64,000 nucleotides of DNA, taken from the NCBI RefSeq assembly GCF_036324505.1, contig NC_086360.1, forward strand, positions 8,786,293-8,850,292. The letters are read 5' to 3'. Under the pieces are notes generated by a model. It was given only the letters and a program-made list of their open reading frames with translations, was not told where the DNA came from and searched no databases. Positions within the stretch are counted from its first letter, which is position 1. Every line of letters starts with the position of its first letter. Shown in pieces: positions 14,957 through 27,660 of this stretch. Both the position numbers and the translations under genes were made by a program. Origin of the DNA: Eleginops maclovinus. Taxonomy: Eukaryota > Chordata > Actinopteri > Perciformes > Eleginopidae.

Positions 14957-16946
14957 CACCACCCCCATCCCAGAACCTCCTAAACAGTCACCATCCCCTG
15001 CCCTCGCCATGCTATATTGCACTTGCATGAAAAGGCATGTATTTTTATTCAGCTCAGCTAGGTACGCAATTTTATATTAAAATTACATTTTCACTTGCAC
15101 TATCAACATGAAAAGTATCACTGGTTGACATTAAAAGTAATTATCAGTAAGTTTGTTTAGTCACACTTAAAATTATTCAGAACACCTTTGCCTCTCCAAA
15201 CATATGTATTAGCATATGAAAAAAAAGTTTTTGTGGGACAATGCAGAATTTTGAAACATGTTATGCTCCTATTTTGCTTTTAACACAACTCTGCAGGAAA
15301 GTCTTGTAAACTTGAAGGAAAATTATCCTCTAAGGATATGAAATCTTGCTGAAACATGGAGCTATATGTGCCGTGCATTACAACAAGGCATCTTTGCTAC
15401 TACTTGATGGGAGCTAAAAACATCAAAAGGCAAGAAGGCAGGTTGGAGAAGAGAATGAGTAAAACTAATCTATACAGGGTGCGGATATAGATTCTTGTAT
15501 GCATGTCCTTGAAAACTCAGCTCTTTTTAGAAATCCAGAACTGAGGTTCAAACGCATCTACCGATGGCATTTAGGTCACACGGAGGATGAGTTTCTGTGG
15601 TAACAAATCAAAGCTGCCTTGTTGTCTGCACTGTCTGCCAGCCAGAGACAATTTTTACAAGATGTTCTTTGTGAAGCTGGCTAAATGATTAACCGGACAG
15701 ATCTGTTGTTCATAGGTTTCTTTTATGCATTTTGGAAGAAGAGCTGGCACCCATTTCACAAGCACACAAAATCTAGCAGAAGAAAAACCTGGGCACACGT
15801 CCAGTCCTCTCACCCATCTGCTTCCCCTGTGCTGCGCATGTGTTTACGTATCTCACTGTTTGAGCATCGGCGTGTGGAGGTTAGTATGTAGCCCAAAACA
15901 CATCATGGGTGACCGACGATTAATTCAGTGGCATCTCACTACTGACCGTCCGCTCACCGTGAACTCACTCACCCCAGAAAAGAAGCATCCAGCCCATCTC
16001 CAGGGGCCCTTTAATTCAGCCGACCCCTCCAACCTCCTCCATCTCCCCTCCCCGCTGCCACCTCCACCCACACTTTCCCCTCCCCAGCACTCTTTCTTGG
16101 GGGGGAAGCATAGTCAATCTCTTGCAAAAAGCACACAAGTCTTGCCAACGGAGGTGGCGGGCAGTTGTGTTGAAGGCTTTTGGGATGGGGATGGCTGTGT
16201 GGGTATGTCTGATCATAGGCCACAGACCAAGTCTCCCATGTGACTTGTGGTGTTTTTCAGAGCTTCCTAACACACTCACAATTATCTCCGCCAGAAGGAC
16301 GAAAAAAATACTAGCCTGATTTTCATAAATTTGGTGGAATGGGTCACAAAAGGACACAGTGAATGTAGAATATCCAGAAAATTTATTATTTTTGATGACA
16401 TTGCGAAAAAGGACTACATTCATGTGCTGTAGATATAATCAGAAAAAATAGTCCACGACTGGGAAAATTCACCCTGAAGTTTGGACAATGATTCAGACAG
16501 TCGCATTTTTGGTAGCCTACCTACACAACTGACTTGCCAAGTTGATGTAATAGTTATATATAATATATTATAGTACATCTGTTAACATTCTCACCTTTGT
16601 CAGTGTATTAAAACATATTAAGTAATACTCCTTATATATGGCGTAAATGTCAAAAAAACAGTATGTTGGTATATTAACTTGTGGTGACTACAGAAATGAA
16701 TACAGTTAACAGCCTATTGTAAGTGTTTGCAACCGCATCTGTTACCATTCAATTAACACTAGTTCACTCCTAGATAAATGCTGATAACATGACCGTAAGT
16801 GACAAAAGTACAGTCAAAATAAAATCTGAGTATAAGGGAAGGAACAACTTTCAGCATTTGTCACAGCTTGAAATCACATATTAGGGACTAAACCTGTAGT
16901 TAAGTCATTAAACAGGTCATTAGTGTACTGGTATCTGCTTCAACAA

Positions 16947-17072
16947 ATTATTATTTTAAGTCTTCAATAAATAAATAAAAACTTGGTGAGTTTTGCTGGT
17001 TCTACCTTCATCAAAGGGAGTATTTTTCTACTCTTGCTTTTTATTTATTTATTGAAGACTTAAAATAATAAT
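16947..17072. repeat. Perfect 35-bp inverted repeat with 56-bp spacer
   Basis: The left arm at 16947-16981 and the right arm at 17038-17072 are exact reverse complements over 35 bp (core TTTTAAGTCTTCAATAAATA). The spacer is 56 bp. The arms are AT-rich and mismatch immediately outside and inside. It may be a small MITE-like foldback element or the product of template switching. No protein-coding content was seen. Confidence 0.9.
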
Positions 17073-19095
17073 AACAACTGATACTTTCCAAGCATGGCTG
17101 CACAAAGAAAATGAACAGGTCTGCAGTGATACAAAAACAAGAGATTCGCATTTACCTTGCGAAAACATATTTTGTGGAAAGTCAGAATTGATTGACTGTC
17201 CTTAGTCGAAGGTCAAATTTTTTTCGCAGACTTGTCGCCATCTGTTCATGAGGAATGCCTTTTCTAGCTTTCATTCCTCCATGTCAACTCTTTTTCATTA
17301 TCACACCTTCTCCACCGGCCCACAGACATCATGTTAAAAGGAGTAGGGAAATCTGTTTGGCATGGAGTATTCTCCCAAAATTTAAACTCTTGAAGAAGCA
17401 CCCAGGGATGGCGTGTCGCTCTTTCTCTAGCAAGTCATTTTGTTTTAAGTTGACATCCAAGAGATCGGGATGTGCGTGTTTAATAGACACCCAGACTTCA
17501 CCATGAGGTTTTACAGTGAGTGTCCTTGGATGCAGTCAGGTTAGGGTTACATTCAGTCTTACAACCCTCTGACATAACTGGTTCTTGCCTGGCATTTTTT
17601 TGGATCCAAATGGGAACCAGTTTGGGGACAAGTGCAATCGGGTACTGGCTCCAAATTTGGCCCTGTAACAGCTTTGGTAGAAAAGAGGTAAGAGAAACGA
17701 TCAGTCTCTTGTCAAGTTTTTCTTTTGCATGTTTCTTAACAAAACAAGTACCGGTAGGTTTTACGACGACTCACAGCAAAACTAATACACAAGAGTGAAC
17801 ATGAGATTGGCGCATCCTGTTACTGTACTACACCTCTACATCATATCCTGATTACTTGTGACTATGTCAATATAGGCTTGTGAATTATCATGGAAAAAAA
17901 AGATACCAACTTTTAATCATTTTCTTATTTCTACAGCGAAGAAAGAAATATTATGTTCAGACATCTTACTTTTCAAATGTGGCTGTTCAGCTGCAAAGCT
18001 CCAAAAGTTATATTGATTATTTTCCCTGACAAACAATCAATCAAGTTATTTGGTAGTTTGTTATCCAGCCTTTCAAAAACATGTTATCAAGGCTTATTGT
18101 GAGGTTGATGTATTTTCTTTGTATCACAATTTGTCAAGCAATCGTTCAACAAAACTAAGCATGTTGCAGGAGTTGTCTTTTCCTGGCACAGAGGTTCAAT
18201 GTCAGCCTGAACAGGAGTGAAATGAGAACAAAAAAGAAGCTACAGTTTTGAATTGCAGCCTTCTATGTATAGCATGCACAAATAGACTCGCAAAATGCAT
18301 GCACTGACACACTACATACACACACACCTCCCCGACTGCTCTCCCAGTCTTTGCCCCTCTCATTCGCTCTCTGCCCCTCTTTCCCAGCACTAGAAATAAC
18401 TTCAAAGCGGGCTGGTAGCCTTGAGGAGAGAGGGAGCGGGATCCAGTTACAGTGGAGCAGCTGGGAGGGCCCTACAGGTGGGGCCGACACTCCACCTCCT
18501 GTAACATTATAGCCGTAAAGGGATCCCTCTGCTTCTCCTCTCGAATAATGAAGACTTCCTCCCCTTTGTCTTCTCCACTGGGACTAAAGGAACAATTAGC
18601 CAAGCTAGCCTAGTCTATCTTGTTAGTTTGGCCAAGATAAAGGTGGCAGGTAATGAAAAAAAAACAAAGTTGGGCAGTAAATCAGAGAGATTTGTCATGC
18701 TGATATACATGATTGTGATGAGAACAAAGTTATTCTACACTTCTAGCAATTTAAAAAGTGGTTCATATATGGGCCACGTACTTTGAGTAGTCAAATAGTT
18801 GTGTTAAGAAAGCTTTGTTATACTCCTCATCATCTGTCGCTTTGCTCCCCACACCCCTGCTACTCCCTATCCCTTCCTTAACCTTCCCCGAAAATCACCT
18901 CCATCTTCATAGCAATGGGTAAAGCAAACAGGTGTCGTGGTTTCAGTGTAGTGGACGCAGGCAGAGGACACCTAATATCATGTAAATGTCCTGATATGTA
19001 GCACAAGGCTCTGGGGTTGACAGCTTTAACACTGAGCAGGATGCCTAGCTTGTGACTCTATTAACTCTCAGCGAGTGCATCCCGAAACCGTCAAT

Positions 19096-19096
<1 letters not shown>

Positions 19097-19134
<38 letters not shown>
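19097..19134. repeat. (GT)n microsatellite
   Basis: This is a GT run of 19 units, followed by an imperfect ACGTGTGTA extension. Confidence 0.95.
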
Positions 19135-19137
<3 letters not shown>

Positions 19138-20098
19138 TGTGTATACTCAAAAGTCTCCCTGGTGTCACTTTCAGCTCTTCAGTCTTTAAAAACGCAAAGT
19201 AACACGAACAAAGGACAGGCCGACAAAGTTCAGGGGTCAACATTGGGCTGGATGCCACCATTTTGGAAGGAGAAGAAGGGGAGTAGAAACAACTGCCCAT
19301 GAAGAGATCAGAGCATATGTGAAAAGATAAAGACACAACAGCAAAAGGCTGCTGTCCGTGCGAGGACAATTATAAAAGTAGGTGAAATCATGCATAAATT
19401 AATTGTCAGCATCACGGTACAAAAGTGTATTAATTAGCATGAATAACAATGTAACAAGCAAAGGGAACAGGGTGATTAACAAACAATACTATATGGCACA
19501 CAACTGCAGAGAAGCCAATACACATGTTTGTTCTCCCAAAGCCATAAACAAGATCACATTTAGTAAGAGACAACTTCACAGTCTATAAAAAGCAATTCAA
19601 ACGGAAAACTGTTCAGAAATTAAAAGTTACTGTAAATGTTTGTGCTTAAGAAATGACCTAAAAACAGTCTTTGGCAATGACCCTCTTTCAAAAAAGTTGC
19701 TCTTTTCACTCCATTGACTAATTGACTCTTTTCAGATAAACACAATTCATCCAACAGCAACTTGCTGCTGTCGTTTAACACCTCTTTCAGTGTGTGTGCA
19801 GCTAGATTATGTCCACCGCAAGCAATGCCCCGAATATCAGCGGCATCCTTTGCTCCGGGCTGTCCTGCCCCTCTTCAACCCTCACCATAAAACAAAAGTC
19901 ACTACTTAATGAGCTATGATTAATGCTGCTGCAGAGCGGCTGTTGAGCTTGGCGAGGGGAGAGGGAGGCTGGAGGGCGCACATACCTGGCGCAGTCAGCC
20001 CGCTCAGTGTGTGCGTGTGTTACAGGGCTGAGGGCTTGAGGTTGCTAAAAGTGGACCGAGGGGAGGATTGCAGTCATCAACACCTAGGCTCTGAGTGG

Positions 20099-20127
20099 CC
20101 TTTGATGTTGCGCGGCGTCTTTGATGG
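20099..20127 (+). promoter_or_regulatory. Paired TCF/LEF-like sites in znrf3 intron 1
   Basis: CCTTTGATGTT (20099-20109) matches the full TCF/LEF consensus. A second core, TCTTTGATGG, follows at 20118-20127. Between them is GC-rich sequence (GCGCGGCG) resembling the GC helper elements known for TCF. The wider block, about 20080-20300, is GC-rich and lacks simple repeats. znrf3 is an established Wnt/beta-catenin feedback target, so an intronic Wnt-responsive enhancer is a reasonable inference. Binding is not shown by sequence alone. Confidence 0.4.
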
Positions 20128-20510
20128 CTCTGGCCATAGAGGAATGCTGCTCACCCTCCCTCACAGCCCAAAAAGCCCCCGGAGTTGTGGAATGCCGCGC
20201 AAGCTGCTGCTTCTCGGCCCGCTGGAATGGGATTAGAGCATGGGCCCATATTGCCCTTCCTCCACTCCCTTATCTCTCTCCCACCCTGCCCTTTAGAGTG
20301 GACAACATGGCGGCAACCTTTTCCAAATCCAAAGTTTGCAGCAATAGGAAGAAGAGGAGGAGGACATATCCCAGAGTCTCTTCCCTCTAATGGAAACTAT
20401 CTCTACCACAAAGGCTTAAACTGTAGCAGGTTTTCCAGCTGTACACTACAGCAACTTCCTTACTGATGCAAGCTGATACAAAACAGTTTTGTTTAATGAT
20501 AATAATTACT

Positions 20511-20605
20511 AGGGCTGCATCAACAATTATTCTCATTATCAATTAATCAGCAGATCATTCTCTCGTACTCAATTAACCTTTTAGTCTAGAATGTTAGTTA
20601 TAGGA
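20511..20605 (+). mobile_element. hAT-type MITE remnant (5' end)
   Basis: The segment starts AGGGCTGCATCAACAATTAT and continues with alternating ATCAATTAATC-type motifs. This matches the terminal region of a non-autonomous hAT-like element that is very common in fish genomes. Only the terminal ~95 bp is recognisable, and the 3' end is not obvious. The family assignment is from memory of the consensus, not from a search. Confidence 0.5.
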
Positions 20606-22122
20606 TATTTAGATTACTGTCACGTCACACAACACTTTAAAATTGTATCAGAACCACAATATCAATATGAAGATTCATCTTAATACAGCACATGTCTGCC
20701 AAATCATATGAAAAATATTTCAATTGGATATTGACTGCTGTGAAATTTCCAACTAAACAAAAGTATACTATATTCCTAGAATATGATCCATTACATCACA
20801 ATATATTTGCTCCTAAAACAACAAATGACAACACCGACTTTTCACCTGGAACCAAACCATATTTCAATTCAGCCAGTCTTCACGGGACATTTTAGTACTC
20901 AGCTCTAATGTACGTGCGAACGTTGGCGGAGGCGGCCTGAGGAGATCAAACATGTCCAAGGCGAGCAGCTGACCCATAATCAAAAGCTGTACCACCCAAA
21001 CCCCGATGCTTTTAGATATTAGATAAAAGGAATGGCAAACACTTCAGATGACCAAAGTCACTTTCCAAATATACACAGTGGCCATTGCATATCAAAGTGG
21101 AGAGCGGCAACATGAAATCAGAGTGACTGTGGACTCTCTCACACAGTTACAGCAGGAGATGAGTGTTGTAATCCTGCCTCTTCTCAAAGGAGAGACAGAC
21201 GGGCCCTTCTGCAAAGGTCAGGTTCATATTGTCCACACACAAACACACACACGGACACACACACTTAACTTAGTCAATGACATTCCACGCTGCACAGTGT
21301 GTTTGCTGATGATGGTAGGTGAATGAGAACAGTACATGCACATGTTCACACATTTAAAAGAAAGAGTCCATCGACATTGGGCTTTTTACAGTAAGTGCAA
21401 CTCCCCCCTTTCTCTCCCTACCTCCACTTTCTCTCCCGCCACACAGTTTAGGGAGGGAGGCGAGGTGGAGAGGCAGCCAGCATTAGCGCTGGTATCAGAT
21501 TACGGCCGCCTCTGACTTGTTTTCTTTAGGAAACACTTACTGCGGCTCCAAATACAGCGGAGGAAGTGCTCACCTACATCACTTCCGGGTCGGATGTATA
21601 AGGTCATACTGAACTCCGGCGAAAGGGATGAAGAGTGAGCACACCATCAAACCACATGTGGAATGTTTTCAGTAACAACATCAAATTAACCACATGATTT
21701 TCTTTCAAGTGTACCAACCTTTAAAGAAAGCAAAAAAGAATAATTGGTGAGATTGATTTTCCTTCTGACAAACTGCCGCATGTAGACTCAACCTTTGACA
21801 GTTTTCCAAGTCTTTTCTTGGCTCGTTTTCTTCTCCCTCTTTCATTTGCTTGCTCTCTTGGTTCTGTGAATGGCTGCATGATCACCTTTCATGACAACCG
21901 AGAGGGGGGAAACAGGAGTAAAGCCCGATCCAGGAGCTCAAGGCCCTCCAAGGAGCTAATGATATTCCAGAGGAAATGGGAATGTGTATAAACAAAGTCA
22001 TGATCATTACCAAGAATGATGCGATGGATTGGGATTCAATTATTGGTGGTTAGTCAACACTTGCGCTCCTGCTTTTTTTCCTTAATCTTGGATTGCAGGA
22101 ACAGGAACAACTGCAGCTATTA

Positions 22123-22154
22123 AGAAGCCGTTTAGAGGCTTCTAAACGGCTTCT
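22123..22154. repeat. Perfect 14-bp hairpin with 4-nt loop
   Basis: AGAAGCCGTTTAGA (22123-22136), a GGCT loop, and the exact reverse complement (22141-22154) make an isolated perfect palindrome. It has neither the length nor the bulged stem expected of a vertebrate microRNA precursor. Confidence 0.9.
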
Positions 22155-25100
22155 GTCTTTGTTATAGCGTTAAGGATAAGACGCAAGCAAGTTGTCATAC
22201 CAACACAGTATGTGCTTGCAAAGTCCCATCAGAGCCAACTGGTTCATTGGCATGGAACTTTGTAAGCAAGTCTTTGTGGTATGTTTGTTTGCCGATAACT
22301 TAGAAGAAATTGCATTTCAGAGAAGCCAAAGTTTTATTTGATGTAACTTAGAAAGATTTACTTCCTTTACCAACAAAAATGGTCAAACATGCTGTTGTAT
22401 CTTGTCAAAAAGAGAGGAATTTTGTCCTTTTCTGTTATTGCTCATTAAACTTTGAGTTCGTAAAGCAGACTATGGAATCACCTTGAAGGAATTACCCTGG
22501 GCTTCAGGATACAACTTATACAAGGTATTTATTTAAAAGCGCAATTTCATTATCTTTTTTTTTTTGTCTGGGAAGTCTGACACACAAGATAGGCTGAAGG
22601 CATCATGATCGACCAATGGGAAGGTTTATCCCACCTCTGAACTTCAAAGCAGCAACCATCTCTGCATGTGTTTTCGGAGCCTCTCCCTGCGCTTATTCTG
22701 ACCAAGCGATCAGGTTAGACAAGTCCCTCTATTCAGAACTACACAGTAATACCGATATCCCCAAAGAGAGGGAGGAGGTGAAGAAAAAGAACGGGGGGAA
22801 AAAATCCTTGGGGGAGATTAACTTGCAGCACCCAACCAAGCCAGTGCTGGGTTCACTGGCTCACTCACTCCTATCTTACCCACTAGCCTCTTGTTCTAAA
22901 GCAAAGCATGTCTTTGATACTCGACTAGAAGGAATCTGGAGGCGTTACAGGTTTCTTTTGTGCTTTACGCTGCACAGAGAGTCTGTGTGTGTGTGCCAAG
23001 GCTGGGATTTCTTTTCTTTAGCCCCCTCCCTCCCTTCTTTCTTTTCCTCCCTCGTCCTTTTGCCTTCATCGCCTGCTCCCCTTCCCCCACCCCAAAGACT
23101 AAATCCGTGAATCATAAACCTTTTCCCTCTTTTTATTGGTTCCCATCACAAACTTATCTTGAAGCGTAAACTCTTCATTAAAGAGTTTCATACCTGCAAT
23201 ACTAAGCTGATCAAAGTGACTATATTTTGGGGGGGGAGCAAAGGTGTTGACTGCTTTGTTGGATAAGAGGTGGGATATTGGACAGAGAGGGAGGGGAGGG
23301 GAGAAGGGTGGTTGGGGGTGTCAGGGTGAGGTTTGACTCCCCTTGGAGATTTTCTTAAACCCATTACATCAGCTTTTTTCTGTTTCATGGGCACCAAGTC
23401 CGGGGCTTTTGTGAGGTAGAAAATGACCTAAATTGACATTCAGAATGGTTTTGGTTGGTTAATTGTGGCCAGGCATTTTTGGTATAAATAAAACAAGATT
23501 CCATGGCCTGTCTTGTTTAGGCCTTTCGCTAATTCTGCTTCTTTGTAAGCATGGCCTCCAATGAATGTTAAGTGGTCATACCAGATCACTCTTAAATGTT
23601 CCTAAACCTTGTAAATCAAAAGGGTTCTGAAAAGTACAACATCAACGCCCACCCTGCGTATCAACTTCCACAGCTTCTACAGTTCTCAGCAAACTGTGCA
23701 GTTCTTGAACTTTACAAGTAGCCAAACGATCGCACCGCTTCAGCTATGCCGTGGATGTAGAGCGACAGTTTTTCTATTTAAAAACATTGAAAAAGGTGGT
23801 ATAAGCGTTTGGTATTTTTCCTTTTCAAAAGAAGGGTGAGCTAAATTCATAGGAAAGTGTGAAATAAGAAATAATGCAGCAGTCCTGCTAAGCTCTACCC
23901 ACACATTCTAAATCAAAAGGCTTCACAATAGCTGGCCTAAAATACATAAAAAGAAAAGGGAGAAATCCAAAAAGGGGCCACTTGCTGGTGGCGGGAAAAC
24001 TGATCAGCAGCTCATGGACTGTCAAAAGCTAGTGGGAATGTCAAAAGCATCACTGATCTCTCTCTTTCTCCCCTAATGTGATCAAACAGGGGTCCATTCC
24101 CTGGAGGAGGTCTAAGAAAGAGAGGGAAAGAAATTGAATGGAAGCTTTGGTGCACCATAGGAAGCCGGCCACCAGCAGCAACCAAGCAGTGAGTGCAAAA
24201 CAACACGCTGTCTCTCAAGCTTTCTTCCAGTCCCACAGCGAGAAAGCAGAAGAGTGGGCTGAGAAGGAAAGACTGGTTGGGCAAACAGTCAGGGGTAAGG
24301 GCTCAAAGGGGCCTGGTTGCCCGGGTGAGGGAGACCCAATGCTACAAAAATGTCCACATCAAGCATCCGGCTACGGGCCAGGCCCCGCAGAGGTGCGCTC
24401 CCAGTGCGTTCAGGTCAGTGGCATGGACAAAGGGAATGAAATGGGGCTACCCTGGCAAAGCAGCTGGACTGGGTATAGAAGCTTAGGACTTGAGGAGAGG
24501 TGTGTGCGTGTGTACGTGCGTGTGTACGTGCGTGCGTGCGTTTTAGGGAGGAAAAAGGGGTAAATGAGGGGAAGCTAGCACCGATCATTTAACACCCCAA
24601 GTTGCAAGATGGGATGTGTTTCTAGTTTCAGAAGTATTTTTGCTCCAAATTGCAAAATTTTCTTTTAATGTAATCCTCAAAGTTCCCTAACCCAGAAACA
24701 CTTGGTAGTTGGCCCACATGTTGATATAATGGGAATCCATTTTGGATTACTATCAACTTGGGAAAATCTTGCTTTTATCAGTTTGGTATGTCCAATAGCT
24801 CATTATACTACAATATCCATGATCCTTAGCTCTTGTTGCTATGGAGAGGAATCAGGTCAAAGATACAGATCTGTAGAAAATTCAACCCCTTTATATTTCC
24901 ATACAGGAACAAAATACCACACCAACTGAGTTCATCCAAAAGTGACCTAAACAATCCTAAAGAGAAATTAAACTGCTTTAAATTCTGTCTGATTTACATC
25001 TTTAATTACTGATCACATTAAAGTTGTGCACAACAGAAGCTTAAATGAACTGAATGGATGTTTACCTAACTAAACGTTGGGTTTTTTCTTTCCTTTCATT

Positions 25101-25253
25101 GGCAAATCCAATCCAATATTTCCAATGCAGACTTTCACTTCCAAAAACCTGCATGATCGCCATATGTCCTCCCAGATATCCATTTCAATAAAAACATTTC
25201 TCGATACCATAACAAGCCAGTCGCAGCTTTTTCTGGATGCATGAACAAACATT

Positions 25254-25578
<325 letters not shown>

Positions 25579-25844
25579 TAAAAAGGGGGTTGGGGCTGCG
25601 GTTGTGATCGGACAAACACTGTTTTTGGAAATCTGCCGAGCAAGGCCATTGTGCAGGCGCGCGGTAAAGAGACAGAGAGAAAGGCTGGGGAGGGGTGGGG
25701 GAGGCGTTGAGGTTGTTTCAATGGCCGGCTCCATCAGTGAAGATAAAAGGCAGAAAGGTGCTGGGCCAAGTTGAGGCCTGGTCGAGGTGCTGGAAAATCA
25801 TTTGAAGGAAGTACTCTGTTAACTCTATCCATCGTTTATTTATC

Positions 25845-25966
25845 TTCTTATGTTCTCGTCCCTGTTTGTGTTACCGATGCCCCATTCCTATCGTAAAGCG
25901 TTCTTGCTTTTCATGAAAGGTGTTTTATAAATCCAAGTTGTTATTATTATTATTATTATTACTACT
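25845..25966 (+). mobile_element. LINE/SINE 3' tail remnant ending in (TTA)n
   Basis: The sequence TCGTAAAGCG, then CATGAAAGGTG, TTTATAAATCC and a terminal (TTA)7 run (25939-25961) follows the 3' tail pattern of fish LINE-mobilised elements (a GTAAAGCG block, a TATAAAT block, then a TTA repeat). The 5' part is not recognisable, as is usual for truncated insertions. Confidence 0.5.
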
Positions 25967-27499
25967 AGCAGTGGCAGGTTTAAGCAGGTAAGGTGTGGTC
26001 AGAAGCAATATGTGTCTGTGAGTTTGGCCTCGAAGAGATCAGAATCTTAGTAGCTAAAATACTCACAAATCAGAGTCTCAATAAATCTTTAAGTATTTGA
26101 TTGTCAATGTTTGAATTTGACACCATATGAATCTATTTGAATGATTCCAGTTTAAAGCTAAACCTAAAAAGGGGTTTAAAGGGATTGTAGAAGATTTGGG
26201 CGTAAGCACATTCAAAACTTGATCCAGATTTGATTTAATGAAATAAAAAGAAGTATATATAAGAGCTTGATATGTAGATTTTCCAGAGAATTTCTTTTTG
26301 AAGGACAGTTTCATGTGTACTTCTGTAGTAAGTGTGACCCTTTTAAACTGTGAACTCCTCTTTATCTGAAAAAAGGGGAAAATAATTCCCAGATTTATCC
26401 TGCATGTGTGTATCCTTTTACTAGTCACCTCAGGGCCAAATGGTCCGAGGGTCTGGGTGTGGATCCATGTCATCCAGGCCATTCAATCCCCCTCATCTCA
26501 AACTCCATCAAGCCACCCCACCGCCTGAGGACAGGGTCTATGGATTTCATACATTCCACTGTGGGTGGGGATACTCTTAAGATTCTCCCACTTAAGTGGT
26601 TTTGATTTCAGGATTTCGTAAGGAGTTTCCATTAAGAATCGGATAAAAAAAAAACATGGAAAATAACATTCCCCAACCACCATAACAACAAGTTATAGGA
26701 CAGTGGGTGTGTTAACCACTATGTAAATATTACCACAGCATCACTGGCAAGCAAATGCAGACAAAGTGGCATAAACTTAACTTGTCATGCCTTCATCACT
26801 CGACTAACATTCCTGAAAACGTACGGTTGTGCCCTGGGCAACAGAACATTTCCGTTTCTGCTGCAGGAGTAAAACAAATAGTCTACGTGAGGTTCAAGGG
26901 GAGAGAAAAGTAAACTTTAATTGGTGTGGAAATAATTCCATTACCATAAAGCTCCCTATAAAAGGGTGACTTGTTCTTTTGATCGCCCCAGAGAGTGTTC
27001 ATGAAGTCACTGTGGGAGCAGCCTGGGCCCAGGGGCAATGCCAGCCACCAGAATTCCTCCGAACATTTGTTTAGCAGCAGGCCGAGTGCAGAGTGGTGCA
27101 CAAATGCAGTATTGTTCCCCTCTTTCTCACTGGTCACGCTGCCAGAGGTAGAAGCTGACGGGGATGGAGAGAGAAAGCGAAGGAGTGTTGTGGGGTTGAG
27201 GGCTGAGGGTTTGGGACCATGGGGACAACCGGCGCTCAAGAGTTAAACATCAAACCTGCTTTACACACAAGCACTTCTTGCCATCACCGTTACTGGGGAC
27301 GCTTTGAAGAGGTAATGGCCAACTTCTGAAGATCAGGTCATTTCACAGTCGAGAGGGCTGTTCCATCGCTGAACGGTCAGAGCTCTTTTCCCCCTTTACC
27401 TCCTCTCCTACTTTGTGCGCTTGTAAATTATACAATCATACAACAAGTTCCTCCCACATCCATGTCTTTGTACGGGGATATTTAATAGAGATTTATCTG

Positions 27500-27660
27500 C
27501 ACAAGAGTTCATCACTCTATTTTTTTATTTATCTTTTGCACCATGTATGTTGAGTTGTTGGAGGAGCACGCGACATAAGATTTTCATTGCCAACATATAC
27601 GCTGTATCTGCTGTGCATATGACAAATAAAAACCTTGAAACCTTGAACCTTGAAACCAAC
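27500..27660 (+). mobile_element. L2-like LINE 3' tail with (ACCTTGAA)n end
   Basis: The order TTTGCACCATGTATG, GTTGGAGGAGC, TAAGATTTTCATTGCC, TGTGCATATGACAAATAAA and then about three CCTTGAA(A) units is the typical 3' end of fish L2-type LINEs, which end in a short tandem repeat instead of poly-A. No reverse transcriptase sequence is present, so this is a 5'-truncated fragment. Confidence 0.6.

Noticed and set aside
15725..16243. 172-residue open frame on the plus strand
   Set aside because: Composition follows C-rich non-coding DNA, overlapping frames on the other strand are equally open, and there is no known homologue.
22616..23110. 164-residue open frame on the plus strand
   Set aside because: No recognisable domain and a low-complexity serine/proline-rich tail from a pyrimidine-rich stretch, lying within znrf3 intron 1. 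It is likely chance.
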